From contig JAITUC010000049.1 of assembly GCA_031286585.1 (NCBI GenBank), positions 1-64,000 of the forward strand: a DNA stretch of 64,000 nucleotides, in the 5' to 3' direction. The translations under genes and the position numbers were made by a program. Positions 15,145-23,793 of this stretch are shown piece after piece (the first letter of the stretch is position 1; each line of letters starts with the position of its first letter). The DNA is from Delftia acidovorans. GTDB taxonomy: Bacteria; Pseudomonadota; Gammaproteobacteria; Burkholderiales; Burkholderiaceae_C. A model generated the notes under the pieces. The model was not told where the DNA came from, searched no databases, and worked only from the letters and a program-made list of their open reading frames with translations.

Positions 15145-17882
15145 GCGGGCTCCGCAGCGCGGGTGCGCACGTCCAGCGTGAAGTCGTCGCCGCTGGCGCC
15201 GGCGTGCAGGCTTTGCAGTTCCTGGCCTTCCACGGTGGCCTGCAGGAAGTGGGTGGCCATGCGCGGCAGCAGGTTCTGGGTGAGGATGCCGTCCACCATG
15301 CGCGCGCCCGATTCCACCTCGCTGCAGCGGCGGCGCACCAGGTCCACGGCGGCTTCGTCGAAGCTGAACTGCGCGCCATGGCGTTCCTCGATGCGCCGCT
15401 GTATGCGCAGCATCTGCAGCCGGATGATCTGCTCCAGCATGGCGTCGGAGATGGGGTAGTAGGGCACGACGGTCAGGCGGCCCAGCAGCGCGGCGGGGAA
15501 GGTCTGCAGCAGCGGCTGGCGCACGGCCTGGGCCAGGCCTTCCGGCGTGGGCGCCAGGTCCGGGTCGCGGCACATGTTGGCGATCAGGTCCGAGCCCACG
15601 TTGGAGGTCAGGATGATGACGGTGTTCTTGAAGTCGATGTAGCGGCCCTCGCCGTCTTCCATCCAGCCCTTGTCGAAGACCTGGAAGAACATCTCGTGCA
15701 CGTCGGAGTGGGCCTTTTCGATTTCATCGAGCAGGACCACGCTGTAGGGGCGGCGGCGCACGGCCTCGGTGAGCACGCCGCCTTCGCCGTAGCCCACGTA
15801 GCCCGGTGGCGCGCCCTTGAGGGTGGAGACAGTGTGCGCCTCCTGGAACTCGCTCATGTTGATGGTGATGAGGTTCTGCTCGCCGCCATACAGGGCTTCG
15901 GCCAGGGACAGCGCCGTCTCGGTCTTGCCCACTCCCGAGGGGCCTGCCAGCAGGAACACGCCGATGGGCTTGCCCGGATCGTCCAGCCGCGCGCGCGAGG
16001 TCTGGATGCGGCGCGTGATGGCCTCCAGGCCATGGCGCTGGCCGATGACGCGCTTCTCCAGCGTGTCGGCCAGCGAGAGCACGGACTGCACCTCGTCGCG
16101 CACCATGCGGCCCACGGGAATGCCGGTCCACTCGGCCACGACGGCGGCGACCACGCCGGCATCGACGACGGGCTGCAGTAGCGGGGCATCGCCCTGCAGC
16201 TCGGCGAGTTGGCGGCGCAGCGCTTCCAGCGAGGCCACGCTGGGAGGCTCGGCAGGTTCGGTGGCGGTGGCTTCGGCGGCCGTCTCCGGTGCCGCAGCGG
16301 ACGGGTCTGCGGCTGCGCCGGTGGAGAAGACCGGCGGCTTCAGGCCCATGAGGGCGGCCTCGGTTTCCAGGATGCGGCGGGCCAGCGCGCTTTCCTGGCG
16401 GAAGCGTTCGGCCAGGATGGCCTGGCGGTCGCGCAGGCTGGCCAGGTCGGTTTCCAGCGCCTGCAGGCGCTCGGCCGTGGGCAGGCCGAGGGCGGCCTCG
16501 CGCAGCAGCACTTCCTGCTCCACGCCCAGGGCCTCGATGCGGCGCTGCACGGCTTCAAGCTGGGCGGGCGTGGCATGCAGGGCCATGGCCACGCGCGAGC
16601 AGGCGGTGTCCAGCAGGCTGACGGCCTTGTCGGGCAGCTGGCGCGAGGGAATGTAGCGGTGCGACAGGCTGACGGCCGCGGCCACCGCGTCTGCGGCAAT
16701 ACGCACCTGGTGGTGGTTTTCCAGCTTGGCGGCCACGCCGCGCAGCATGTCCACGGCGCGGGGCTCGTCGGGCTCATGCACCTGAACGAGCTGGAAGCGG
16801 CGGGTCAGGGCCGGGTCTTTTTCAATGTATTTCTTGTACTCGGCCCAGGTGGTGGCGCCGATGGTGCGCAGCGTGCCGCGCGCCAGGGCGGGCTTGAGCA
16901 GGTTGGCGGCATCGCCCGTGCCGGCCTGGCCGCCTGCGCCTACCAGGGTGTGGACTTCGTCGATGAACAGCACGATGGGCGTGGTGCTGGACTGCACGGC
17001 GTCCAGCAGGCCGCGCAGGCGGTTCTCGAACTCGCCCTTCATGCTGGCGCCGGCCTGCAGCAGGCCCACGTCCAGCACGCGCAGCTCCACGCCCTGCAGC
17101 GGCGGCGGCACGTCGCCCTGGGCGATGCGCAGGGCCAGGCCTTCGACCACGGCGGTCTTGCCGACGCCGGCCTCGCCGACCAGGATGGGGTTGTTCTGGC
17201 GGCGGCGCAGCAGGATGTCCACCATCTGGCGCACTTCGTCGTCGCGACCGGTGACGGGGTCCAGCTCGCCCGCCTTGGCGCGGGCCGTCAGGTCCACGGT
17301 GTACTGCTGCAGCGCGCCGCCCTGGCCGGACGCGGCGCCCGTGGCCTGGCTGGCTTCGCCCGGCGTGCCTTCCAGCCCACTGCCATCGGCCGCGCGCATG
17401 CGTGCCTCGGGCGAGTCGGGCAGCAGGCGGGCGAAGGCGTCGCTGAGCGCGGGCTCGGAGATCTTGTCGAATTCGCGCGAGATGGAGCGCAGCTCATTGG
17501 CCAGCGAGCGCGTGCGCACCATGCCCGACAGCAGATAGGCGCTGCGGATCTGGCTGTCGTTGAACATCAGCGTGGCATAGACCCAGCCGCGCTCGATGGC
17601 GGTCTCTATGTGTTCGGAGAAATCGCTGATCGAGGTGGCGCCGCGCGGCAACTGGTCCAGGCGGCGCAGCACATCGGCGGCCAGGCGGTCGGAGGCGATG
17701 TCGAAGTGGCGCAGGATGCGGATCAGGTCGCAATCGTTTTCCTGCAGCAGCTGGTGCAGCCAGTGCACCAGCTCCACATAGGGATTGCCGCGCAGCTTGC
17801 AGAACACGGTGGCGCCTTCCAGCGACTTGAACAGCAGCGGGTTGAGCTTGCCGAAGAGGGATTGGCGGCTGATTTCTGTCAT
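15141..17882 (-). CDS. clpV: T6SS sheath-disassembly ATPase ClpV (TssH)
   Basis: 913 residues from MTEISRQSLFGKLNPLLFK at 17882; the frame is open further upstream but that part overlaps the immunity gene and is not ClpV-like. The N-domain (1-165) is followed by the first AAA+ module with Walker A GEAGVGKT (about 235), the Walker B region PIVLFIDEVHTLVGAGG, a coiled middle domain (about 430-540) and the second AAA+ module with GPSGVGKT (about 645) and YSVVLLDEIEKAHSDV. The Pro/Ala-rich insertion near 555-590 (PSAAAPETAAEATATEPAEP) is a linker. ClpV unfolds contracted TssB/TssC sheaths and recycles them. It is separated from the upstream immunity gene by 49 bp and overlaps the PDZ gene by 4 nt. 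Confidence 0.98.
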   Translation of the reverse strand: MTEISRQSLFGKLNPLLFKSLEGATVFCKLRGNPYVELVHWLHQLLQENDCDLIRILRHFDIASDRLAADVLRRLDQLPRGATSISDFSEHIETAIERGWVYATLMFNDSQIRSAYLLSGMVRTRSLANELRSISREFDKISEPALSDAFARLLPDSPEARMRAADGSGLEGTPGEASQATGAASGQGGALQQYTVDLTARAKAGELDPVTGRDDEVRQMVDILLRRRQNNPILVGEAGVGKTAVVEGLALRIAQGDVPPPLQGVELRVLDVGLLQAGASMKGEFENRLRGLLDAVQSSTTPIVLFIDEVHTLVGAGGQAGTGDAANLLKPALARGTLRTIGATTWAEYKKYIEKDPALTRRFQLVQVHEPDEPRAVDMLRGVAAKLENHHQVRIAADAVAAAVSLSHRYIPSRQLPDKAVSLLDTACSRVAMALHATPAQLEAVQRRIEALGVEQEVLLREAALGLPTAERLQALETDLASLRDRQAILAERFRQESALARRILETEAALMGLKPPVFSTGAAADPSAAAPETAAEATATEPAEPPSVASLEALRRQLAELQGDAPLLQPVVDAGVVAAVVAEWTGIPVGRMVRDEVQSVLSLADTLEKRVIGQRHGLEAITRRIQTSRARLDDPGKPIGVFLLAGPSGVGKTETALSLAEALYGGEQNLITINMSEFQEAHTVSTLKGAPPGYVGYGEGGVLTEAVRRRPYSVVLLDEIEKAHSDVHEMFFQVFDKGWMEDGEGRYIDFKNTVIILTSNVGSDLIANMCRDPDLAPTPEGLAQAVRQPLLQTFPAALLGRLTVVPYYPISDAMLEQIIRLQMLRIQRRIEERHGAQFSFDEAAVDLVRRRCSEVESGARMVDGILTQNLLPRMATHFLQATVEGQELQSLHAGASGDDFTLDVRTRAAEPA

Positions 17883-17931
17883 GGGTGTTGGGTGCGGAAA
17901 AAAGTGGATGAATGGGTGCCGGAGATACCGG

Positions 17932-18516
17932 CTAGTGGCGGGGGCGGACTTCGACCTTGCGGCCCTTGGCCTGGCACTGCGCCAGCAGCCTGTCGACCCA
18001 GGCGCGTTCGACGAGGAAGCTGCTGCCGATGGTTTCCTCTGCCGTCTCACGGACTCCGGTGGCGAGGCGGATGGACTTGTTGCGCGCCAAGCCTTCGCCG
18101 TACTCCTCGGCCTCCTGCGGCGCGGCATGTGCCGGGGCCAGCAGCGAGCCGAGGCTGAGAATCTCGCCGCCGTCTTGCCAGATCATCCAGACGAAGGGGC
18201 TTGGATCTTCGGGCGGCGCGGAGCGCTGCTGGACAAAGCAAAAGTGCTGACGCCTTCCCGCCAAGGAGGTGTCTGCGTACTGCAGCTTGAGTCGGAGGTA
18301 GGCGCGCAGTACGGCAGGCGAAGGGATGCTGGCCTTGCCGGGGCGTGAGAAGTCGTCAGGAGGGAGACCCTGGGAGGTTGCTGGCGCAGGGCTGCCGTTG
18401 TCTGCCGCAGCATTGGCCTGAGCCAGGACTGTTGCGGGCAGGGCCAGCGCGGCCAACAGACAGGCCATCCGGCGCATCCGGCCAGGCGGCAACCAGGAGT
18501 GGTGGAGATGCGGCAT
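17932..18516 (-). CDS. Exported immunity-type protein (copy 2 of a tandem pair)
   Basis: Up to 194 residues. The hydrophobic signal sequence starts at MRRMACLLAALALPATVLAQ, so the in-frame ATG at 18477 or 18468 may be the real start instead of 18516. The mature part shares with the adjacent upstream gene the motifs RQHFCFVQQ, VWM.W..GG.I, IRLAT.VRETA.ET and VERAWVD.LLAQC.AKGR. Two cysteines (HFCF, LAQC) are conserved in both copies. It starts 4 nt after the stop of its paralogue. Being exported, small and next to the SleB-like protein, it is inferred to be a second immunity protein or an orphan that recognises related effectors. Sequence divergence from its twin is large, so this is not a recent duplication. 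Confidence 0.74.
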   Translation of the reverse strand: MPHLHHSWLPPGRMRRMACLLAALALPATVLAQANAAADNGSPAPATSQGLPPDDFSRPGKASIPSPAVLRAYLRLKLQYADTSLAGRRQHFCFVQQRSAPPEDPSPFVWMIWQDGGEILSLGSLLAPAHAAPQEAEEYGEGLARNKSIRLATGVRETAEETIGSSFLVERAWVDRLLAQCQAKGRKVEVRPRH

Positions 18517-18520
18517 GCGG

Positions 18521-19153
18521 CTATCGGGCAGGAGCCACTGTGATGGTGCGGCCCTTGGCCTTGCACTGCGCCAGCAGCAGGTCCACCCAGGCGCGCTCTA
18601 CGAGGATGCTGCTGCCGGTCGTTTCCTGCGCCGTTTCACGGACGTCGGTCGCGAGGTGGATGGCCTTGGCTTCGGCCAAGGCATCGCCGTCCCATTGCGC
18701 TTCATCCGGCGATGGTTTGGCGGTGAAGCGGCGCTGCCCCAGATTGGCGATCTGGCCGCCTTCCAGCCAGACCATCCAGACCGATGAGCGCGCAGGGGTT
18801 ACGCTGCGGTTGTGCTGCTGCACGAAGCAAAAGTGCTGCCTGCTCTGGGCTTTCTGGGGGGTGTTGGCTTCGTCCTTGGCTTGCAGATAGTTGCGAAGGG
18901 CCGCAACCGATGCCACGTAGTGAGAGGCCGGGCGCGAGAAGTCGGCGGCCGCGGCGGGCTTTGGTGCGGCATCGGCTGTGTCTGCCGGTGCCGCAGCGCC
19001 AGCGTGCCAACTTGCGACTGCGAGGAGGGTCAGGCACGCGGCCCGTGCGAGACTGACCGAGACGCTGGCCGGCTTCGCAAGGGCAGGCATTGCGCAATGG
19101 CCGTGGTGGCTGGGGGAGCCCAATCGCTGGAGGGCTTGTTGAAGTTCAGGCAT
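18521..19153 (-). CDS. Exported immunity-type protein (copy 1) after the SleB-like effector
   Basis: 210 residues from the ATG at 19153, which has AAGGA 9 nt upstream and lies 5 nt past the effector stop. A second in-frame ATG at 19090 (MPALAKPASVSVSLARAACL) starts directly at the signal sequence. A longer open frame back to 19264 overlaps the effector and is unlikely. The mature part contains RQHFCFVQQHNRS, VWMVWLEGGQI and LLLAQCKAKGR, with two cysteines matching its paralogue. No known domain is recognised. Inferred role: protects the producer's peptidoglycan from the hydrolase encoded immediately upstream; direct binding is the simplest model. Confidence 0.76.
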   Translation of the reverse strand: MPELQQALQRLGSPSHHGHCAMPALAKPASVSVSLARAACLTLLAVASWHAGAAAPADTADAAPKPAAAADFSRPASHYVASVAALRNYLQAKDEANTPQKAQSRQHFCFVQQHNRSVTPARSSVWMVWLEGGQIANLGQRRFTAKPSPDEAQWDGDALAEAKAIHLATDVRETAQETTGSSILVERAWVDLLLAQCKAKGRTITVAPAR

Positions 19154-19158
19154 GGGCT

Positions 19159-19992
19159 TCAGTCCTTCTTGCGCAAGCGGGTATGGGTGTAGAACGTGTT
19201 GCCGGACAGGGTCTTGTGTTCGCGGAACTCGGGGCCGGGCTGGGGGGCTTCGTTGGTTTTCCAACCGAAGAGCCCTGTGGACGTGGGGTCCGGGGGTACT
19301 GGCGCCTGGGCGATGTCGATGGCGGCCTGCACAAAATCCAGATAGGCCTTGCGCTGCGGGTGAAGGCCGTTGTTGGCGTTCTGGAGGTATTTTTGAAGGT
19401 TTCCTGCCATTTCGGATGGCAGCGTGGGGTACAGGTTGAACCCGTGGAACTGGACCGATCCACGGTCGTTCGCCATGACGATGTCTTTCTCACTGGTGGC
19501 GCCACGTGCCATGAAATCCCCGGGATTCGGGCTCTTGAGGCGGTTTTCGATCACGCGCCGCATCCACTGCATGGAAGTCCGGATGTCTTCAATCCGCCAG
19601 CTTGAGCCACCGAGTGCGGGCGAGGTGTTCTCCGCCAGGAACAGCCTTGCCAGCATCCCCTCCGTCGTGCTCTCCGCAGGCAGCGAAATGCTCTTCTCCA
19701 CCTGCACGGTGATGGCTGCGGGCATGACGCTGAGCCCGGTTCCCTGCACCGCCACGATGCTGAGCTTGGTGAGCCCGGGCTGCTGCGCCACGAAGTCGAA
19801 TTGCCAGCTGTCGGCGCGGGCGTTGTGTACGGGGGGCTGGGCTGCAAGAATGCTGGGCGCATCGATCCTGGCGCCCAGCTTGTAGGTCTTGGCGACGGCC
19901 TCGATCTTGACGCGCAGGCGGTTGCCTTCGACCAGCGTCAGCGTGGAAGGGACCGGGGCGTTGTGCGGGAACTTGATCTGTACGGTGGGCAT
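19159..19992 (-). CDS. Putative T6SS effector with SleB-like cell-wall hydrolase motifs
   Basis: 277 residues, no signal peptide. Residues 1-98 are beta-rich and Ig-like (MPTVQIKFPHNAPVPSTLTL to ITVQVEK). Residues 113-185 show the SleB/CwlJ hydrolase pattern: LARLFLAEN with candidate catalytic Glu121, RRVIENRL (145-152) and VQFHGF (180-185), as in AEaxxxG...VVxNRV...QF of that family. SleB enzymes are lytic transglycosylases of spore cortex and Gram-negative walls. The tail ends GNTFYTHTRLRKKD. It lies between tssG and a tandem pair of exported proteins, so I infer a peptidoglycan-degrading cargo with two immunity candidates. The fold match is from motif spacing only and is less secure than for the other cassettes. 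Confidence 0.6.
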   Translation of the reverse strand: MPTVQIKFPHNAPVPSTLTLVEGNRLRVKIEAVAKTYKLGARIDAPSILAAQPPVHNARADSWQFDFVAQQPGLTKLSIVAVQGTGLSVMPAAITVQVEKSISLPAESTTEGMLARLFLAENTSPALGGSSWRIEDIRTSMQWMRRVIENRLKSPNPGDFMARGATSEKDIVMANDRGSVQFHGFNLYPTLPSEMAGNLQKYLQNANNGLHPQRKAYLDFVQAAIDIAQAPVPPDPTSTGLFGWKTNEAPQPGPEFREHKTLSGNTFYTHTRLRKKD

Positions 19993-20010
19993 GTGTGCGA
20001 GCAGGGAAGT

Positions 20011-20042
20011 GGTGATTCAGTGGTTCGGTGATTCAGTGGTTC
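20011..20042. repeat. Perfect 16-bp tandem duplication over the tssG stop
   Basis: The unit GGTGATTCAGTGGTTC occurs at 20011-20026 and again directly at 20027-20042. The tssG stop (TGA, 20019-20017) lies inside one copy. Because 16 is not a multiple of three, gain or loss of a unit would change the last residues of TssG (now ending RTTESPNH). It also lies in the short spacer before the SleB-like cassette. Confidence 0.9.
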
Positions 20043-21213
20043 GAGGGCTGGGGCCGGGGCCGGGGCGCCGGCCCCGCACGGGCTGGCGGCGCTGGCGCAG
20101 CCAGGCTTCGGGGTCCAGGCGGAAGTCGCGCGCGTCCTGTGCAGGCTCGGCATGGGTGAGCCAGGTGGTCCAGCCCAGCTGGGTGCTGCTGCCCAGCCGG
20201 GCGGCGGGCACTTCCTGGCGGCGCAACACCAGCACGTAGTCCCAGGCGAATTCGATGCCCAGGTAGTTGCGCACCCAGTCCACCAGGGTCTGGAACAGCG
20301 CGGCCTGGGGCAGCAGCTGCCGGTATTGCGCCAGGCCCAGCGGGCCGAGCACCAGGCGGAACTTGCTTTGCGCATCGGGAACGCGCGAGCCCACGACGGC
20401 GTCCACGCCCAGGCGCGAGTTGCAGGGGCGGCCCTGCAGCCGGGTCTGCTGCTCGGGCTCCAGCTCCAGGTGGTGCAGGCAGTTTTCCTCCAGCTGCACG
20501 GGAATCTGGAAGTAGTGCGACAGGGCCTGGCACAGGCCTTCGGGGTTGCGCGTCCAGCGGGTCAGGTGGCCGGCCATGAAGCGCTTGGCGTGGTCGGGCA
20601 CGTCGTCGCGGGCGCGCTGACTGGGCAGGCCGGCGCCTATGAAGCTGTCTATGTAGCGGCCAAAGGGGTCCTCGCCCGGGCGGTCCAGCGATGCGGTGGG
20701 CTGTGCGTCCGACCAGGCGCGGAACAGCAGCAGCAGCATGCGGTGGTGAAAGATGTCGGAAAAGCGTGCCAGCGTGGCGTCGTCATGCTGGCGCAGGCGC
20801 TCGCGCACGTATTCGGTGATGTGCGTGGGCAGCGGGCCGTTGGGGCCGTAGAGGCCGAAGTTCCAGACCGTCATGCGCTCGGGCTCGCCGGCGCGCGAGG
20901 GCAGGACTTCGGCAATGGTGGCGGGGGCGAAGGCCAGGGATGGGTCCTGGCCCAGGCGCAGCGGCTCGTCCTTGGGGCGCGTGGCCTGGCCCAGGCGCGG
21001 CAGCGCGGGGTGGCGTGCCTGCAGGTAGCGCAGGCTGTGCATCAGGTCGAACTGGTAGGGCCTGGCGCTCAGGCGCTGCCAGAAAAGGCGTGCCCGGGCA
21101 TCGTCGGACCCTGCGGCTTGCACGGGCGGACGCGCGGGAGTCGGAGCTGGAGCCGCAGCCGGAGCCTGGGGGCGTTCCGGTTCGGGCAGCGGGGCGTGGA
21201 CGGCGTTGCTCAT
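20017..21213 (-). CDS. tssG: T6SS baseplate protein TssG
   Basis: 398 residues from MSNAVHAPLPEPERPQAPAA at 21213; ATG overlaps the tssF stop by 4 nt. The first 45 residues are Pro/Ala-rich. The TssG core begins ARLFWQRLSARPYQFDLMHS, continues with VWNFGLYGPNGPLPTHITEY and FHHRMLLLLFRAWSDAQP, and the end includes LGIEFAWDYVLVLRRQEVPA and STQLGWTTWL, all standard for the VI_chp_1/TssG family. TssG pairs with two TssF copies to build the baseplate wedge around VgrG. The C-terminus is Arg/Pro/Gly-rich (about 20 residues) and ends within a 16-bp tandem duplication, so the exact tail may differ between strains. Confidence 0.96.
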   Translation of the reverse strand: MSNAVHAPLPEPERPQAPAAAPAPTPARPPVQAAGSDDARARLFWQRLSARPYQFDLMHSLRYLQARHPALPRLGQATRPKDEPLRLGQDPSLAFAPATIAEVLPSRAGEPERMTVWNFGLYGPNGPLPTHITEYVRERLRQHDDATLARFSDIFHHRMLLLLFRAWSDAQPTASLDRPGEDPFGRYIDSFIGAGLPSQRARDDVPDHAKRFMAGHLTRWTRNPEGLCQALSHYFQIPVQLEENCLHHLELEPEQQTRLQGRPCNSRLGVDAVVGSRVPDAQSKFRLVLGPLGLAQYRQLLPQAALFQTLVDWVRNYLGIEFAWDYVLVLRRQEVPAARLGSSTQLGWTTWLTHAEPAQDARDFRLDPEAWLRQRRQPVRGRRPGPGPSPRTTESPNH

Positions 21214-23084
21214 ATGCCGGGCCTTTGTCCGGGGCGCGGAGTCCAGCGCGCGACGGGGCCGCGCTGGCGCGAGTGCAGCTGCAGCTCGGTGAAGCTGTTG
21301 ACGCCCACATGGCGGGCGAAGAATCGCTCCAGCACATTGGACAGGGGCCAGGGGCTGACACCGGCCATGGCCGGCTCGTCCACGCTCAGGTGTACGCCCA
21401 CGCCGCGGCCGTAGACCAGTTGGCGGTGCTGGGGCAGGCGGCGCGTGATGGGTTCGATGCGCATGCCCTGGATGGCGGCGATCTGCCCGGCCAGCTGGTG
21501 GTTGCCCAGGTCCAGGTACAGGCGCAGCAGCTCCTGCAGCGTGGCCGCGCCTTCCTCGTCGGACAGATCGGTCATGGCCAGGTAGTTCAGGCTCAGGTGG
21601 GAGATCAATCGCCAGGTGAGGCCACCGTCGGCCACGGCAGGAATCGGGGCGCTGGGGCCGGCGATGGCGCGGGCCCATTCCACGGGCGCCGACTCCTGCA
21701 GCGCAAAGTCGCCGCCCGGCTGGTTGACGCGCATGAGCAGGGGCAGATCGCGGTTGGTGCACAGGGTGTGCATGGACAGCTGCTTGAGGTCGTCGGAGAA
21801 CGGGGCCTCGCGCTGGTCCACCAGGGAGATGAAGACTTCAGAGCCCAGGTACTGCGTGCGCGGGCCGCTGCGCAGGCTGCGCTCGGAAAACAGCCGGGGC
21901 TCGCGCCGCGTGGTGAAGTAGGCTTGCTCGGTGGAGTGCAGGCCATGCGTGGATGCATACAGCGGTGCGAATTCGCGGTCCTGGGTCTTGCCTTCGTGGT
22001 GGCCGGTGACGGCCTGCACGCCGTAGACCTCGAAGTCCAGCGGCCGCGTGCGGTCGGGAATGACGTGGTACTCGTGCACGTTGGAGGCCACATGCAGGCG
22101 GTCCGCCGTGTACTCGAACAGGTTGATGGCCGGAATGCAGTGCATCAGCAGCTTGGCCGCGTCGATCTGCGGCTCCAGCGTGGGCGCGGCGCGGCGCAGC
22201 AGCACGGTGATGCCCACGCCGTCGTGGGCGATCCGGCGCATGCTGCGCGACAGGCCGTTGATCGAGAAAAACCGCTGCCGCGCGGGAAACGCAAAGTACT
22301 CGTGCAGCAGACGGTGGCCCTGGAAGGCGCGGTGCGAATAGGGAATCAGCGCCTGCTCGCTGTCATGGCCTTCGGCACGCAGCGCATCGGGCTGGAGCAC
22401 GTCCCAGACCTGGCGCGGGTCCTGCGGGTGGTGGACCACGATGGCCAGCGTCTGCGTGTGGATGAGCTCCTGCAGGTGGGAGGCAACGACATCGCCCGCA
22501 TGGATGTAGACCCACAGCTGGTCCATCGCCAGCTGCATGCACTGCGAGGCGTCCAGCGTGGCCAGCTGCAGGCGCAGGTGGCCACCGGCCTCGCCCAGCT
22601 GGGGCACCAGCGCATGGGGCAGGTCCAGCGCCGGGCCGCCCAGGCGCGCCTGGCGTATCTCCAGCGGCCACAGCGTCAGCGGCCCGCCGGTGCGGAATTC
22701 GCAGATGGTCTGCTCTTCCTGCGACTTGTGCGTGCGCAGCACGCTGCCCGAATGCAGGGTGAAGCCGTCCACGAGGTTGCCCTCCTTGGCGCTGGGCTTG
22801 AGCTGGACCACCACCATGGATGGCGTGGGCGCCAGGTAGTGGGGGCAGACCATTTCCATCATGCGCTGGGACAGGCGCGGAAACTCCGCATCCATCTTCA
22901 GCTGGATGCGGGCGCTCAGAAAGCTGAAGCCTTCCAGCAGGCGCTCCACATAGGGGTCGGCCACATCGGTGTCGTGCAGGGAAAGGCGGCCCGCCACCTT
23001 GGGGAAGGCGGCGGCGAACTCGGCGCCCAGCTCGCGCAGATAGGCCAGTTCGCGGTTGTAGTACTCGACGAGACGGGGATTCAT
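21210..23084 (-). CDS. tssF: T6SS baseplate protein TssF
   Basis: 624 residues from MNPRLVEYYNRELAYLRELG, the classical TssF start; the frame is open for almost 900 nt upstream over tssE but that part is out-of-frame shadow. Conserved blocks include FPKVAGRLSLHDTDVADPYV, VERLLEGFSFLSARIQLKMD and FPRLSQRMMEMVCPHYLAPT. The mid-region carries FFSINGLSRSMRR and FEVYGVQAVTGH, and the C-terminal part VYGRGVGVHLSVDE and NVLERFFARHVGVNSFTELQ. TssF forms the wedge with TssG and TssE and contacts TssK. It overlaps tssG by 4 nt and lies 23 nt after tssE, so tssE-tssF-tssG is one translational unit. Confidence 0.97.
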   Translation of the reverse strand: MNPRLVEYYNRELAYLRELGAEFAAAFPKVAGRLSLHDTDVADPYVERLLEGFSFLSARIQLKMDAEFPRLSQRMMEMVCPHYLAPTPSMVVVQLKPSAKEGNLVDGFTLHSGSVLRTHKSQEEQTICEFRTGGPLTLWPLEIRQARLGGPALDLPHALVPQLGEAGGHLRLQLATLDASQCMQLAMDQLWVYIHAGDVVASHLQELIHTQTLAIVVHHPQDPRQVWDVLQPDALRAEGHDSEQALIPYSHRAFQGHRLLHEYFAFPARQRFFSINGLSRSMRRIAHDGVGITVLLRRAAPTLEPQIDAAKLLMHCIPAINLFEYTADRLHVASNVHEYHVIPDRTRPLDFEVYGVQAVTGHHEGKTQDREFAPLYASTHGLHSTEQAYFTTRREPRLFSERSLRSGPRTQYLGSEVFISLVDQREAPFSDDLKQLSMHTLCTNRDLPLLMRVNQPGGDFALQESAPVEWARAIAGPSAPIPAVADGGLTWRLISHLSLNYLAMTDLSDEEGAATLQELLRLYLDLGNHQLAGQIAAIQGMRIEPITRRLPQHRQLVYGRGVGVHLSVDEPAMAGVSPWPLSNVLERFFARHVGVNSFTELQLHSRQRGPVARWTPRPGQRPGI

Positions 23085-23107
23085 GGTGCGTGTGGCGGCA
23101 TCCGGGC

Positions 23108-23662
23108 TCAGGCCCTGAGGTTTTGCAGCGAGACCTGGCCGGTCTCCAGGTCCAGGCTGGTCTTGAGCAGCAGCTCCAGCGGATAGGGCATGGACCAGAA
23201 CTGGCAGCGGATCTCGAACTGCAGCGTGTTGTGGTGGTTGAGCTGCTCGGTGGAGGCCAGCAGCGTCACGGTCAGCGTCTTGGGCAGGATGCGCGGCTCG
23301 AAGGCCAGGATGCTTTCGCGGATGCTGCGCTCCACATGGCTCCAGTCCAGCTCGGACAGCAGCTGGCCGGCCAGCGGCGGCATGCCGTAGTTGATGACCG
23401 AGCGCTGCACATGCTCCAGCCCCTCCATCTCCACGTGGTCCCAGGCATCGCGCGCGTTGAGCAGCCAGCCCAGGTCGCGCAGCAGGGCCTCGCGCAGGCG
23501 GGATTCGTTCACGAAGACCGCATCGGGCCGCTCGGTGCGCACATGGGGCTCGTGGTCGGTCAGCCGGTCCAGCAGGGCGGGCTGCAGCCGGTCCTTGGCT
23601 GCGGTCGCCTGGTTCTGGCGCGTGCGCAGCGTGGGCATGGGGTTGAGGGGACTGGGGCGCAT
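23108..23662 (-). CDS. tssE: T6SS baseplate protein TssE (gp25-like)
   Basis: 184 residues; a later start at 23638 (MPTLRTRQNQ) is possible. The gp25/lysozyme-named domain is marked by RLREALLRDLGWLLNARDAW, SVINYGMPPLAGQLLSE and IRESILAFEPRIL. The C-terminal strand LQFEIRCQFWSMPYPLELLL is typical of TssE. TssE is part of the baseplate wedge and primes sheath polymerisation. The 131 bp between this gene and tagJ contains no recognisable gene. Confidence 0.95.
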   Translation of the reverse strand: MRPSPLNPMPTLRTRQNQATAAKDRLQPALLDRLTDHEPHVRTERPDAVFVNESRLREALLRDLGWLLNARDAWDHVEMEGLEHVQRSVINYGMPPLAGQLLSELDWSHVERSIRESILAFEPRILPKTLTVTLLASTEQLNHHNTLQFEIRCQFWSMPYPLELLLKTSLDLETGQVSLQNLRA

Positions 23663-23793
23663 GGCTTGTCCTCAGGAACCGGCGGCCCATGCAGGCCACG
23701 GGCCCAGGTACAGCAAGGCGGCCAGCAGCGAGCACAGGCAGCGCAAAGCTTGCGGGGACGCGGGGGCGAGTGTTCCGTGCATGGCCTGCTGCG

